19,426 nucleotides of DNA from Gymnopus androsaceus JB14 (lineage: Eukaryota; Basidiomycota; Agaricomycetes; Agaricales; Omphalotaceae): assembly GCA_009733575.1 (NCBI GenBank), contig ML770107.1, positions 1 to 19,426 on the forward strand. Direction: 5' to 3'. Position 1 is the stretch's first letter. Each line of letters starts with the position of its first letter. Shown here piece after piece: positions 1 to 8,755 of the stretch. The position numbers and the translations under genes were made by a program. The notes under the pieces were generated by a model. That model made no database searches and was not told where the DNA came from. It was given only the letters and a program-made list of their open reading frames with translations.

Positions 1-109
1 ACCTAGGATTATTGGTTCTGCGCAGTTCTAGCCTTAGCCGAAAAATCGGCGTATCATCGGTGATCAATTTAAGCAAATATTTTTTCTCAGCCAAGCTAAT
101 ATACGCGTA

Positions 110-332
110 TGGCAGATCCAGCAGGCACCATGTGATCCAAAAACTTTTTTGTGGGACTTTACAAAAACCTTTTGTAAGACTTGTACACCAACTCTTTGCA
201 AAATTCCTGTTGGGTGTTTCAAGATATACCTTCTATCTTTATTCACCCAATAGGAATTTTTCTAAAAGTGAGTGTAGCGGTCTTGCAAAAGCTTTTCAAT
301 TTCATGTGGTGCCTGCCAGATCTGTCATACAT
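110..332. repeat. degenerate inverted repeat (foldback element)
   Basis: The segment starting near 110 (GTATGGCAGATCCAGCAGGC) reappears reverse-complemented ending near 332 (GCCTGCCAGATCTGTCATAC). Towards the middle, AAAATTCCTGTTGGGTG is matched by the complement of CACCCAATAGGAATTTT. The arms are roughly 100-120 bp with many mismatches and indels and almost no spacer. This is an old foldback or MITE-like repeat. Termini and target duplication could not be fixed, and the window starts only 109 bp to the left. Open reading frames across it appear to be by-products of the repeat. Confidence 0.45.
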
Positions 333-333
333 G

Positions 334-794
334 TATCTTATGTGCATCATAGCATTATGCCCAAGTTTTTTCAGATCTTTTTGAGCATATATAACATGTA
401 AATAAAGTTATTACTGCTGTTCATGAAAAAGTGCCTAAAACCCCCAGGCAAAAATATCACATGTTATCACTGAATGGACCCACAATGCATAACCCAATTG
501 CTCTTCCAACTTGCTGAATGTGTTCTTAATCCTTAACTGCTGATGAGTTAGATTTGTGCTGGGTATGAAAACCAACCAAACAACAATCACCCCAATCAGA
601 TTCAATCCAAAAGGTTTAATTTAATGCGAGGAAGGAGGTTGTCAAAGGTTCCCTTGACTACTAATTGATTCAAAGAGAAAAGCACTTGACAGTGGCACGG
701 ACAGTGCAAATGAACAAGGTTTATATTTGGAGGGAGGTTTTGAAAAGCCAACTAACGTATGACGATGTGCTGAACTAATCAAGGGAAAAGCAAA
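334..794. other. no gene seen, AT-rich intergenic or repeat-derived DNA
   Basis: No coding-like frame, RNA gene or clear repeat boundary was recognised. The sequence is AT-rich and leads directly into the tandem repeat at 795. Confidence 0.4.
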
Positions 795-966
795 CACCAA
801 AGCACGGGTCAAGTATGCCGACTCAACAAACAACTTTGCATATCCACATGAACACCAAGGCACAGGTCAAGTATGCCAACTCAACAAACAACTTCACGTA
901 TCCAAGGTGAAATACCCAAGCACGGGTCAAGTATGCTGACTCAACAAACAACTTAGCGTATCTCGG
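795..966. repeat. three-unit tandem repeat, period about 58-60 bp
   Basis: Three successive units start near 795, 853 and 913. Each contains the core GGTCAAGTATGC followed by GACTCAACAAACAACTT (second unit AACTCAAC...) and then a GTATC/ATATCC-like end. The units differ from each other by several substitutions, so the array is not recent. No protein frame runs cleanly through all three units. It could be a minisatellite or a piece of a larger dispersed repeat. Confidence 0.75.
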
Positions 967-1908
967 GAGCCTTTATGTTGCCGCACAATGATACTCCAAC
1001 TCTCAGGGAAACCTGCAAGTTACCTAACAAGCTTATATGACCGCTGTGCAAGTCACTTGAGTAGGTGTTCTTAACACACTCAGTGAAGAGCAGGCAAGGG
1101 GTAGAATCTGTTGGTAAAGCTAGGTAACACTCCGAGAAGCTTCCTCCCTAAAACTAGACCAAGCTGACACTTGGGTCCAAGACCTTCCTAATCAACAATG
1201 GGCTTGTTGAGGTGTGCACGTTAGGCTCTACCTGCAGTCCTAAGACTGATGTGACCTCTCTTCGAGATGAAAACCAGGAATGCTCAACTTAATAGCCAGG
1301 AAGTAGATTGAATTGCCTCAGTATTATCGAGGTTACAAGAAGGCCACCCATTTCAAAGGTTGTAGAGGACAATACAGACACATCTGAGCATGTACAAATC
1401 ACTACAGGTCCTAAGATAGAACTGCATTTCAGGTATCAAGTCTAACTTGTTATTCCAAGATAGAATAGCTACCCTTATATACTGAGCGAGATATAATAAA
1501 ATAGGAAAATGAGAGAAACTGAGTGAGATAGGATGAAACAGAGTAAGTAAAATAGAAAAAGATAAAATAATGTCCATATATGCATGTGTACTATGGTTTT
1601 GCCTTGACGTTTTCCTGCCTCGTTCATTGCTATTCTACTTGATGAGCTAGCTTGCTCTAATGCTATGGAACATTGTTGAGTTACTGGTGGTGGTGCTTGT
1701 TCCAATGCTTTTATCTCCTGTTGAGTTTGTAGAGGTGGAGGATTTGGCCTGGATGGCATGAACAAGGGTTACAGCAATATAGTATGTCAATGGTTAAGGC
1801 TGGGGCCTATAACCTATTAGAGTTGTATTCCTAGATAGGAAGTAGCAGCAGTAAGTCCACACAGGACTTAGTAGTATGATCACACAGATCAATGGGGGAC
1901 AATGGTGT
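967..1908. other. no supported gene
   Basis: The stretch holds only short frames. The longest of any interest is on the minus strand at 1475-1765, a Pro/Gln/Ser-rich peptide followed by a low-complexity hydrophobic tail. It has no recognisable domain and no clear splice partners. It may be a remnant of a transposon-borne gene, but nothing in the sequence proves it. Confidence 0.35.
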
Positions 1909-1910
1909 TA

Positions 1911-2291
1911 CTGTACCGTTTTGACCAAAAGTTCAGTCACATATCACTTAGGCTCAAAATGAACAGCTCACGGAAGGGTGTCACTGGTCATTTTGGGCTG
2001 TGAACACCATGACAACTGAAACAAAATATATATTTCAAAAACTATTCCTCAAAAATGGTAAAAACAAGTCCTTAAAAACACTCAAATTAGCCTTGATTTA
2101 CTTACAAACAAGCCATTTCTTGCTTCAAAACAAGATATCCACCATATCATGAACTAGAAGGACAGGTAGACTCAATGCTAGTGAACAGTTCACAGATTGG
2201 TCACAGGTCACTGCACTTTGTGAACACTGAATTTTCTGAACAGTAGAGGTCATGAATCACATACCATGAACTTTTAGTCAAAATGGTACAG
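1911..2291. mobile_element. TA-flanked MITE-like element, TIR CTGTACCRTTTTGAC
   Basis: The left end CTGTACCGTTTTGACCAAAA (1911) is matched by the reverse complement of the right end, CTGTACCATTTTGACTAAAA (ending 2291). Weaker inverted similarity continues inward (GTGAACA blocks on both sides). The element is flanked on both sides by TA (1909-1910 and 2292-2293), the target duplication expected of Tc1/mariner/pogo-type transposition. The length is 381 bp with no coding frame, so it is non-autonomous. Family assignment beyond the TA duplication is inference. Confidence 0.75.
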
Positions 2292-2496
2292 TATTACAGG
2301 GTATGGTACCTAGGCTTATATACAGTCCTGTGTACAAACAATATATCAGGCAAGTGGCTACTGCATGAATATGTGTGGCTACTGTGCATATGGTAAAGTG
2401 GGTACTGCAAGATAGTACATCAGCAAAACCTGTATAATGGCCTGCTATGAGCTGCTATGGGATTGCCGAGCATTTGTGCCAGCTGTCAACCATTTG

Positions 2497-2500
2497 ACAG
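2497..2500. repeat. target-site duplication ACAG (left) of the LTR retrotransposon
   Basis: ACAG directly precedes the left LTR (2497-2500) and ACAG directly follows the right LTR (6314-6317). Joining the flanks gives TTGACAGCTGT. The relative at 8756-9410 has the same string at the corresponding place (minus strand near 9270), which supports this as the empty site. Confidence 0.7.
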
Positions 2501-2823
2501 TGTAAAGCTTGATCTCGTATGTATGTGAGACAAGCTTCAAGTCCGTGGGGGTGAATTGCTGCTGTTCATGCAAGTGGGGACAAGATGGGGGGATAAAAAG
2601 GGTATCTATTCTTTGTTGTAACTATTGTTCATGTATACACCAAAATGTCACTTCTGCCAAGCTGGCATATACCAGTCACTAGGTAACGCGTTGGGTAAGT
2701 AATTAGTTGAGTCTCAGCGAGACCAGGACTTGGTAGGTAAGTGAGTGTAAGTAAGGACCATCTCGTCAAGTCCGAAGGACTGGTTGCAACTCATACACGT
2801 ATAGACACGTGTGAGGCGCAACA
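2501..2823 (-). repeat. 3' LTR of the retrotransposon
   Basis: Direct repeat of 5992-6313 over the full length, about 92% identical by eye (about 27 substitutions and one 1-base indel). On the plus strand it begins TGTAAAGCTTGATC and ends GGCGCAACA. It is the downstream LTR because the polypurine tract abuts it on the interior side. Confidence 0.93.
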
Positions 2824-2835
2824 CCCCCTCTCCAC
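2824..2835 (-). promoter_or_regulatory. polypurine tract
   Basis: Read on the minus strand, GTGGAGAGGGGG ends directly at the first base of the 3' LTR, the position where plus-strand DNA synthesis of LTR elements is primed. It is an uninterrupted purine run after GTG. The position together with the LTR and primer-binding site fixes the element's orientation. Confidence 0.8.
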
Positions 2836-3203
2836 TTTAAAAAGAAACTATGGGAGGGGGACCAAATGGAGAGGGAAAAAAAAATAGGATGAGGAGAGAT
2901 CAGGGGAAATAATAGAGGAGGCTGCAATGGCCAAACACTGAAGAATCAACACATATGTTGTTGCATTGTAAGACAAATAAGCATGGGCGTGAAAGAACAC
3001 CAAGATGATTTGATTGGAACTCAGTGCCGGACTGAGGACGGAGGATTTAAGAAAAATAGAGATATTGGCACCGAGATTAGATAATTTCAATGCTACCAAT
3101 GGTGATCAAGACTTTGTCCTCATTGTTTAACTATCAAACTCCATTATCACTGGAGGTGGTGGCACCAAGCCTAGGGTATAAGCCACCCCCCACTTTTCTT
3201 CTG

Positions 3204-5919
3204 CTAATTTCTTCTGTCCCTTCCATCCTCCTTGCAAAACTGCGGAAGCTCTCGAGGGATGGTGGGGATCATAACAACTTTGTTGGTATTGGGGTCAGTC
3301 ACATCAGCAAAAACTATTTTGGGCCCAGGATGCCCCAGGATGCCTCAGGACATCCCAGGATCTTCTAGGACACCTAGGATGACTAGGATACCTGAGGTGT
3401 CCAAAGTTTTACCCTTTTTCCTGGGCCAACTAGGATGCCTCAGGTTGCCTAAGAGGACTAGGTGACCTTAGATCCTCCTGGGCCCAAAACAGTTTTTTCT
3501 GATGCAGCGTATAGTGCTGATTGCCAGAGAGGAAATTTTGGACATGGGCCTGGGTTAATACTTTGAATGGACAGCCTAACAAGATGTTGTATGTGGGAGA
3601 GTCAACAACATGGACTTGCAGGAACACAATAATGTTGTTGAAATGGAATGGTATGTCTTTTGCAATTCCAAGAGTCCAGTCCATCTTACCGTTTGTACTC
3701 TGTAGCGGAATTCAACATTTTGGATCAAATGAGAGACCTAACACATTGCTAGTTGCATACAACATGACAACTATACTGCACCCACTGTCTGCTACGCCAT
3801 GGACAGCACATTCTCCAACAAGAGCATTTATTCCTCGGATACTTGATGATTCTTTGGCGACATAGAAACCATCACCTTCTGCTGCATCTCCAAACTCCTG
3901 GAAGAATACTGCCACTGGATCTGGAGGGTCCTTATGGGCAATTGGGAGGGATTTTGTGTCACTGTACTGGGTTCTACTCAGGGACAGTGATTTTGTAGAT
4001 TCTAGCAGGTATGTTGGTTCTTCTTCTTCCAACAAATTACTGTCAATTCCAATACAACAACTCGTCATGCTCTCTTTTACTTTCCTTCAGTAATCTGGCG
4101 CAATTACTAACAAATTGTCTTATCTGATAGATACTACACTTGAGAGGCCAGCTTGAACAACACATTCAACTGCAGCCTTGGTCTTGATAGGTGCACGGTA
4201 ATGAAAGTTACAGTAGTCATCCTTTGGAGGCACACCAACCGTTCTCTCTTGCGGCAGAATGTAATTAGGAAGAAGTTTGCCTATGATAGGCTTTGGCAGT
4301 CTCATTGGACCAGGAACAGGAGGAATTGGTTGGGAAGGCTCAGGATTGCGGGAGGAGGTTTAGGTTTGGGCTTTGGTATAGGCTTCAATGGTGTTTTATC
4401 AGGTACATCCTTATCATTGGCTTCCTTTGCTGTCTGATGAGTTTCCATCTTGAAAAGGAGCTGACATACCACCTCAGCTTCTTTTTCTTCCTCTTCAACT
4501 GAACTCGTCATATACAATGCTGCCTTCGCGAGCATCAACGGACCTTGGAACCCATGGAGAGAATAGGAGGAATGGGTACTCACATTGACTCCTGCCAACA
4601 GACCCATTGTAACCTGGGGTGACTCTAACAGCCAGAACTTCTCAGACAGATGGTCTTCAAAATAATGTTTGAAACATTGTTTTAAGGTACCTTCCATGTA
4701 TCGTTGATTACGAGGGAGACGCTGACCACTCTTCAGTTGCATAAATCCATTCTCGTTGCACTCAACTTGACCCTTGTCCACCCAGTCCTTTAGATCAATG
4801 CAAGTATCAAAGTTGGGACTATCACAATTGTCCCAGAAGCACTTGTTGGATTGGTTCTGCCTCAGAGGATGGCCAGGCTGGGTAGAATTATTATTTCCAG
4901 GTCTGCCTATCTGACTTATTATTTGTGTGAATACTGCCAGTAACTGATCAAGCTTTGAGTCTGTAGATTCCAACTTGGGAGTAACCGAGGCCATTGTGGC
5001 GGAAACAGGGACCAAGATTGGTCCCCAATGCTAAAATTTCCACCTATCACGGTGGTCAATGCGTCAGAAAGGAGGAAATTGATGGCTTCACATAATTCGG
5101 TAAGTGAATATGCTTTTCCTTTAACCTTCTTCGGGAATGACACCTGTAAATGTGTATTTAGACAGATGCGGATGGAATCAGAGAATGCCTGCACATAGAA
5201 GCTGGCAACCTGGACCCTGGACAGGATACCGTGCTCCTGAAGGGAATCAGCAATGATGGAGAACTTTTGGTGGTAAGTACTGAGTTCTTTACTGTTTGAT
5301 GTTCCAGACTTAGCGAACTCACTGACAACCTTTTTCAGATCCTTGGTTTTTTGAACATGGGGAGTGTTTGCCAGAACCTCATTGACTCAGGGTCTGCGTA
5401 ATGAAGAATCCCCTTCTTCATATTGGTGGCATCCATATCAATCCTGGCAGCTTTTGCAACTGTTTCAAACTCTTTGAAGAATGTAGGGAGTTGCTCTTTG
5501 TATTTGGAGTCCCATTTAGGGGCTGAACGCTCATTTCAAGCAGGAAGAGGGTGTATCGTGGCCATCTGTGGCAATTGGGTAAAGTTTGGAATAGGATTTA
5601 TCTGTTGAATAGACCTTTGAGTAGGTCTGGTATCTGGATTAACCCTGGGACTAGGGTTGGGATTAATGCTCCCTGGACTAGGAGTTCAGTATCTGGGACT
5701 TCTGGGACTAGGAGTCCGTTCTGGAGGAGTATCGGGTGGTGTAGATAAAGGAGAAAGGGATGGAGATAACAGGGAAAGCTGATTGTGTGTGTGGCTTCAT
5801 CGTCAGGTACAGGTTCAAAAACGTCCAAGACTTTGAAGCTAAGTTCAGTGGATTGTAGAGCAGTAAGGAGCTCCTGAGAATCTGGAGAGAGATGACGGGT
5901 TCTCAAGCCTTCTCGACAT
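3204..5919 (-). pseudogene. decayed gag-protease gene of the LTR retrotransposon
   Basis: The gene would encode a capsid protein and the aspartic protease that matures it. Gag-like coding is seen in successive pieces in different frames: around 5360-5520 (with KWDSKYKEQLPTFFKEFE), 5030-5350 (with SFYVQAFSDSIRICLN) and 4302-5015 (a spacer rich in Gln/Asn and Pro/Lys). The protease follows in a third frame from about 4370 down: ALVGECAVHGVADSGCS has the Asp-Ser-Gly active-site triad, and YNILLGCPF matches the later family motif. At least three frame changes interrupt gag. Three in-frame stops (4120-4122, 4087-4089, 3712-3714) break the protease region, and a 203-bp element is inserted at 3302-3504. 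The frame ends at the stop 3204-3206. The ATG at 5917-5919 is a guess. Not functional. Confidence 0.8.
3302..3504. mobile_element. 203-bp TIR element 'G' inside the retrotransposon (CA duplication)
   Basis: The left end CATCAGCAAAAACTATTTTG and the reverse complement of the right end, CATCAGAAAAAACTGTTTTG, match for about 28 bp including GGGCCCAGGA. Both flanks carry CA (3300-3301, 3505-3506). The interior is built of short AGGATGCCTCAGG-like repeats in both orientations. The first 11 bases are the same as in the other elements of this family in the window, but the interior is unrelated. It interrupts the protease gene after the conserved motif, and the host frame resumes in phase beyond it when the insert plus one duplication is discounted. 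It therefore postdates the retrotransposon. Confidence 0.85.
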
Positions 5920-5971
5920 GGTTGAGACGTCTTGAGAAGATAGGAGTTGTTGCAAACAATACTGGATTACC

Positions 5972-5989
5972 CCCTCGCGGTGGGCTCCA
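5972..5989 (-). promoter_or_regulatory. primer-binding site complementary to tRNA-Lys(UUU)
   Basis: The plus-strand bases CCCTCGCGGTGGGCTCCA equal the last 15 bases of the tRNA encoded at 16521-16614 (minus) plus the post-transcriptional CCA. The minus-strand (element-sense) site is thus an 18-base perfect complement. It lies two bases inside the 5' LTR (spacer 5990-5991), the standard location. Known for LTR elements: a host tRNA 3' end primes minus-strand DNA here. The element therefore used tRNA-Lys. Confidence 0.93.
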
Positions 5990-5991
5990 GA

Positions 5992-6313
5992 TGTAAAGCT
6001 TGATCTTGTGTGTATGTGAGACAAGCTTCAAGTTCGTGGGGGTGAATCGCTGCTGTTCACGCAAGTGGGGACAAGATGGGGGATAAAAATGGTATCTATT
6101 CTTTGTTGTAACTATTGTTTATGTATATACCAAAATGTTGCTTCTGCCAAGCCAGCGTATACCAGTCACTAGGTAATGCATTGGGTAAGTAATTAGTTGA
6201 GTCTCGGCGAGACCAGGACTCAGTAGGTAAGTGAGTGTAAGTAAGGACTGTCTCTTCAAGTCTGAAGGACTTGTTGCAACTCATACACATATAGATACAT
6301 GTGAGGCGCGACA
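5992..6313 (-). repeat. 5' LTR of the retrotransposon
   Basis: Direct repeat of 2501-2823. It is the upstream LTR in the sense of the element because the primer-binding site lies next to its inner end. As the 5' LTR it should carry the promoter, but no convincing TATA box was identified. Most of the differences from the other LTR are transitions, many at CpG positions. Confidence 0.93.
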
Positions 6314-6715
6314 ACAGCTGTCATTCTATTGGATCTCTCCCACCAGCACTATAAGAATTGATGCAAAGACTTGTCAAAGTTCCACTTGCCTTTATTCTTC
6401 CCCATCACTTTAGTTTACTATTGATCTTAACTCTTGTCAGCACTCAAAGACCTAATTTACAAATAGTCATCCTAAGTAGTTTTAGTTCTAGTGCCATTGT
6501 TATTGTCCTAGGTACTACAAACATAGTAATATATGAATTTATTTGGATTTTATGTTTTTGGCAGACCATCTCCATCTCGTCATATTGCAGCAACATTACT
6601 AGCAAGCAGCAGGCTGCTTGGAGCTATTGGAGTGGAAAACAATTCAAATAAGTAATATATTTACTGTTGAATAGAATCTGACAGCCAATGTTCCTGCAGT
6701 AAGTATAGCAATCCA

Positions 6716-6990
6716 CATCAGCAAAACCTGTATTTTGCATTTTAATTCCCACAGCCATACTTAAAATTCCCAGCACTCCCAGAGCTCCCAGTGCTGGCCA
6801 GTGCTTGCCAGTGCTGTCAGAAAGATAAAATCATATGTTATTTCCAAATAAGGTAATTTTGCGGCCTCTGGGAGCTTCTGGGAGCCCCCTCCTGCATTGG
6901 CCGGACCATCTGAGTGCTGGGACGCTGGAGTGCTGGGAACTCTGGACAGTTTGCTCAAGCACTGCCCACATCATACAGGTTTTGCTGATG
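6716..6990. mobile_element. 275-bp TIR element 'B1' inserted in element E (CA duplication)
   Basis: It starts CATCAGCAAAACCTGTATTTTG and ends CAGGTTTTGCTGATG. CA flanks both sides (6714-6715, 6991-6992). The interior is rich in CCAGTGCT and GGGAGCT short repeats. It is nearly identical along its length to 9702-9971. There is no coding frame. It splits the CTATGG-rich right arm of element E from its middle, so it is younger than E. Confidence 0.9.
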
Positions 6991-7125
6991 CATAGCAGTT
7001 CATAGCATCCCATAGCAATCCATAGCTCTGGATAGATGGGGACCTTGCTATGAGTGCTATGGGTGCTATGAGTGCTGGATAGTGCTATCCAGCGCTATCC
7101 AGTGCACCCAGATTTTGCTAATGTA

Positions 7126-8709
7126 CTGTGGTGCCAGAAATTAACCGAACATTTGAAATTTGAAGTTGTGACCTCAATATCTCATGAACAGGAGCATATG
7201 AGAACAATGGGCTGGTGAGTATTTTATAGTGCTTTCAACTCTCCAGAATCTCCAATTTACAGATATTGAATATCCTGGCTCAGTCACATGATATGGCTTC
7301 ATTAGTTTGACAGTATGATTTTTGTTTGTAATTTTTGAGAATCTTACACTTAAACAGCATAGAACAAGCAATTCTGCATTGTTTCTCATGAAAATCTTTA
7401 CTGATAATGATGATAGAGGTCTTAAAATATGGTTTTTACTTACATGGTGGCATGGTGTGAGAAATTACTCTTGCTACAGACACAAAGTGTGATTATTGAT
7501 GATTTTGCATATTTCTGCATACACAATGTGGGGCCTGCATATATGACACTTGGAATTAGTGTACAGAGATGGTATAAACCTCACTACAATAAAATCTGGG
7601 CTCAATAACATCATAGCACAATTTTATTCTGCATTCTTTGTGAATTCACCTCACAAAAAACACTGTTTGTCACTTTGTGGTGCAAGATATGGGAGTTTAC
7701 TGTATATCAGCTACCAGGAAGTCTGTGGAATCAGTGCAGGAGACCAAATGATTTAATCTGGTAGAAGGCTGACTGCCATATCCTCCATTTGTGCTCTTTT
7801 TAATGCAGATTTTCTCCAGAATCAAATATGAAAAATTAAGCAAAAAACAAACATGCCCATCTGTTCTTCTATGGCTGGGTTGTAGGTGTTCAAACATTTT
7901 ACAGGGTCTCTATTGGCCATATTACACAATCTGACACTGATATGACTGAAAGTAATTTTTATTTGAGCAAATATCAATGCAATTATTTCTCTACTCTAAT
8001 TTTTATGTTTGGTTTTTTGAAAAGTGTGCTTGAAAGTGGGCACAGATGGAAGATTTGACAAATGTAACTTTACCACACTGGAGTATTCATTTTCCTGCAC
8101 TAATTGCACATACTTCTCGGTAGCTGATATACAGCAAACTCCCATATCTTGCACCACAAAGTGACAAACAGTGTTTTTTATGAGGTGAATTCACAAAGAA
8201 TGCAGAATAAAATTGCACTATAATGGTATTGAGCCCAGATTTCATTGTAGTGAGGTTTATACCATCTCTGTACACTAATTCCGAGTGTCATATATGCAGG
8301 CCCCACATTGTGTATGCAGGAATATGGAAAATCATCAATAATCACACTTTGTGTCTGTAGCAAGAGTAATTTCTCACACCATGCCACCATGTAAGTAAAC
8401 GCCATATTTGAAGACCTCTATCATCATCATCAGTAAAAAATTTCATGAGAAACAATGCAGAATTGCTTGTTCTATGCTGTTTAAGTGTAAGATTCTCAAA
8501 AATTACACACAAAAAATCATACTGTCAAACTAATGAAGCCATATCATGTGACTGAGCCAGGATATTCAATATCTGTAAATTGGAAATTCTGGAGAGTTGA
8601 AAGCACTATAAAATACTCACCAGCCCATTGTTCTCATATGCCCCAGTTCATGAGATATTGAGGTCACAAGTTCAAATTTCACATGTTCGGTTAATTTCTG
8701 GCACCACAG
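7126..8709. mobile_element. 1.58-kb element with ~616-bp terminal inverted repeats (TA duplication)
   Basis: The left arm 7126-7741 and the right arm 8093-8709 are inverted copies with modest divergence, around a unique spacer of about 351 bp (7742-8092). The ends are CTGTGGTGCCAGAAATTAAC and its complement. TA flanks both sides (7124-7125, shared with element E, and 8710-8711). Open frames in the arms (for example 7550-7756 and 8087-8275) are copies of one another and carry no recognisable domain. No transposase was seen. The structure is that of a long-TIR or foldback element with a Tc1/mariner-like TA target. A transcript across it would form a very long hairpin. Confidence 0.85.
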
Positions 8710-8755
8710 TAAGTAGATATGGCAAGAGACTGAGTGGAGTCTGTGAGACATTATA

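Larger units (their letters stand above)
2501..6313 (-). mobile_element. LTR retrotransposon, non-autonomous, gag-protease only
   Basis: Two 322-323 bp LTRs (2501-2823 and 5992-6313) bound a 3.2-kb interior and start TGT and end ACA. On the minus strand the order is 5' LTR, a two-base gap, an 18-base primer-binding site, decayed gag, an aspartic protease region, a short non-coding remnant, a polypurine tract and the 3' LTR. No reverse transcriptase, RNase H or integrase signature is seen, and the roughly 360 bp between the protease stop and the polypurine tract cannot hold them. The element therefore depended on another element, or lost pol by deletion. The Gag/Pro style suggests the Ty3/gypsy group. 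It sits inside the TIR element 2418-7123 and carries a 203-bp insertion of its own. Confidence 0.9.
2418..7123. mobile_element. interrupted TIR element 'E' (CATCAGCAAAACCTG ends, TA duplication)
   Basis: The left end is CATCAGCAAAACCTG at 2418. The right end reads, as reverse complement, CATTAGCAAAATCTGGGTG, ending at 7123. TA lies on both sides (2416-2417, 7124-7125). Removing the LTR retrotransposon with one target duplication (2501-6317) and the inner element with one duplication (6716-6992) leaves about 612 bp. That is close to the 655-bp uninterrupted relative at 8756-9410, which is in inverse orientation. Homology to that relative is visible at both ends (CTATGG/CCATAG-rich arms) and around 6640-6680. 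No transposase frame is present, so the element is non-autonomous. Classification beyond TIR and 2-bp duplication is unknown. Confidence 0.75.

Noticed and set aside
12..401. 129-codon frame at the left edge
   Set aside because: It crosses both arms of the degenerate inverted repeat and has no protein-like pattern.
1475..1765. Pro/Gln-rich minus-strand frame
   Set aside because: The first third looks mildly protein-like but the rest is low-complexity AT-rich sequence; no domain or splice sites support a gene.
3310..3480. Clustered AGGATGCC-type repeats resembling a small array
   Set aside because: They lie inside a TIR element, are irregular and occur in both orientations; there is no repeat-spacer regularity, so this is not a CRISPR array.
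2501..6313. 5-bp target duplication (GACAG) for the LTR element
   Set aside because: The right flank reads ACAG after the LTR end ACA; only four bases match exactly unless the LTR end is moved to a non-canonical position.
7550..8275. Similar small proteins encoded at 7550-7756 (+) and 8087-8275 (-)
   Set aside because: They are the two arms of the 616-bp inverted repeat read in opposite directions, not two genes.
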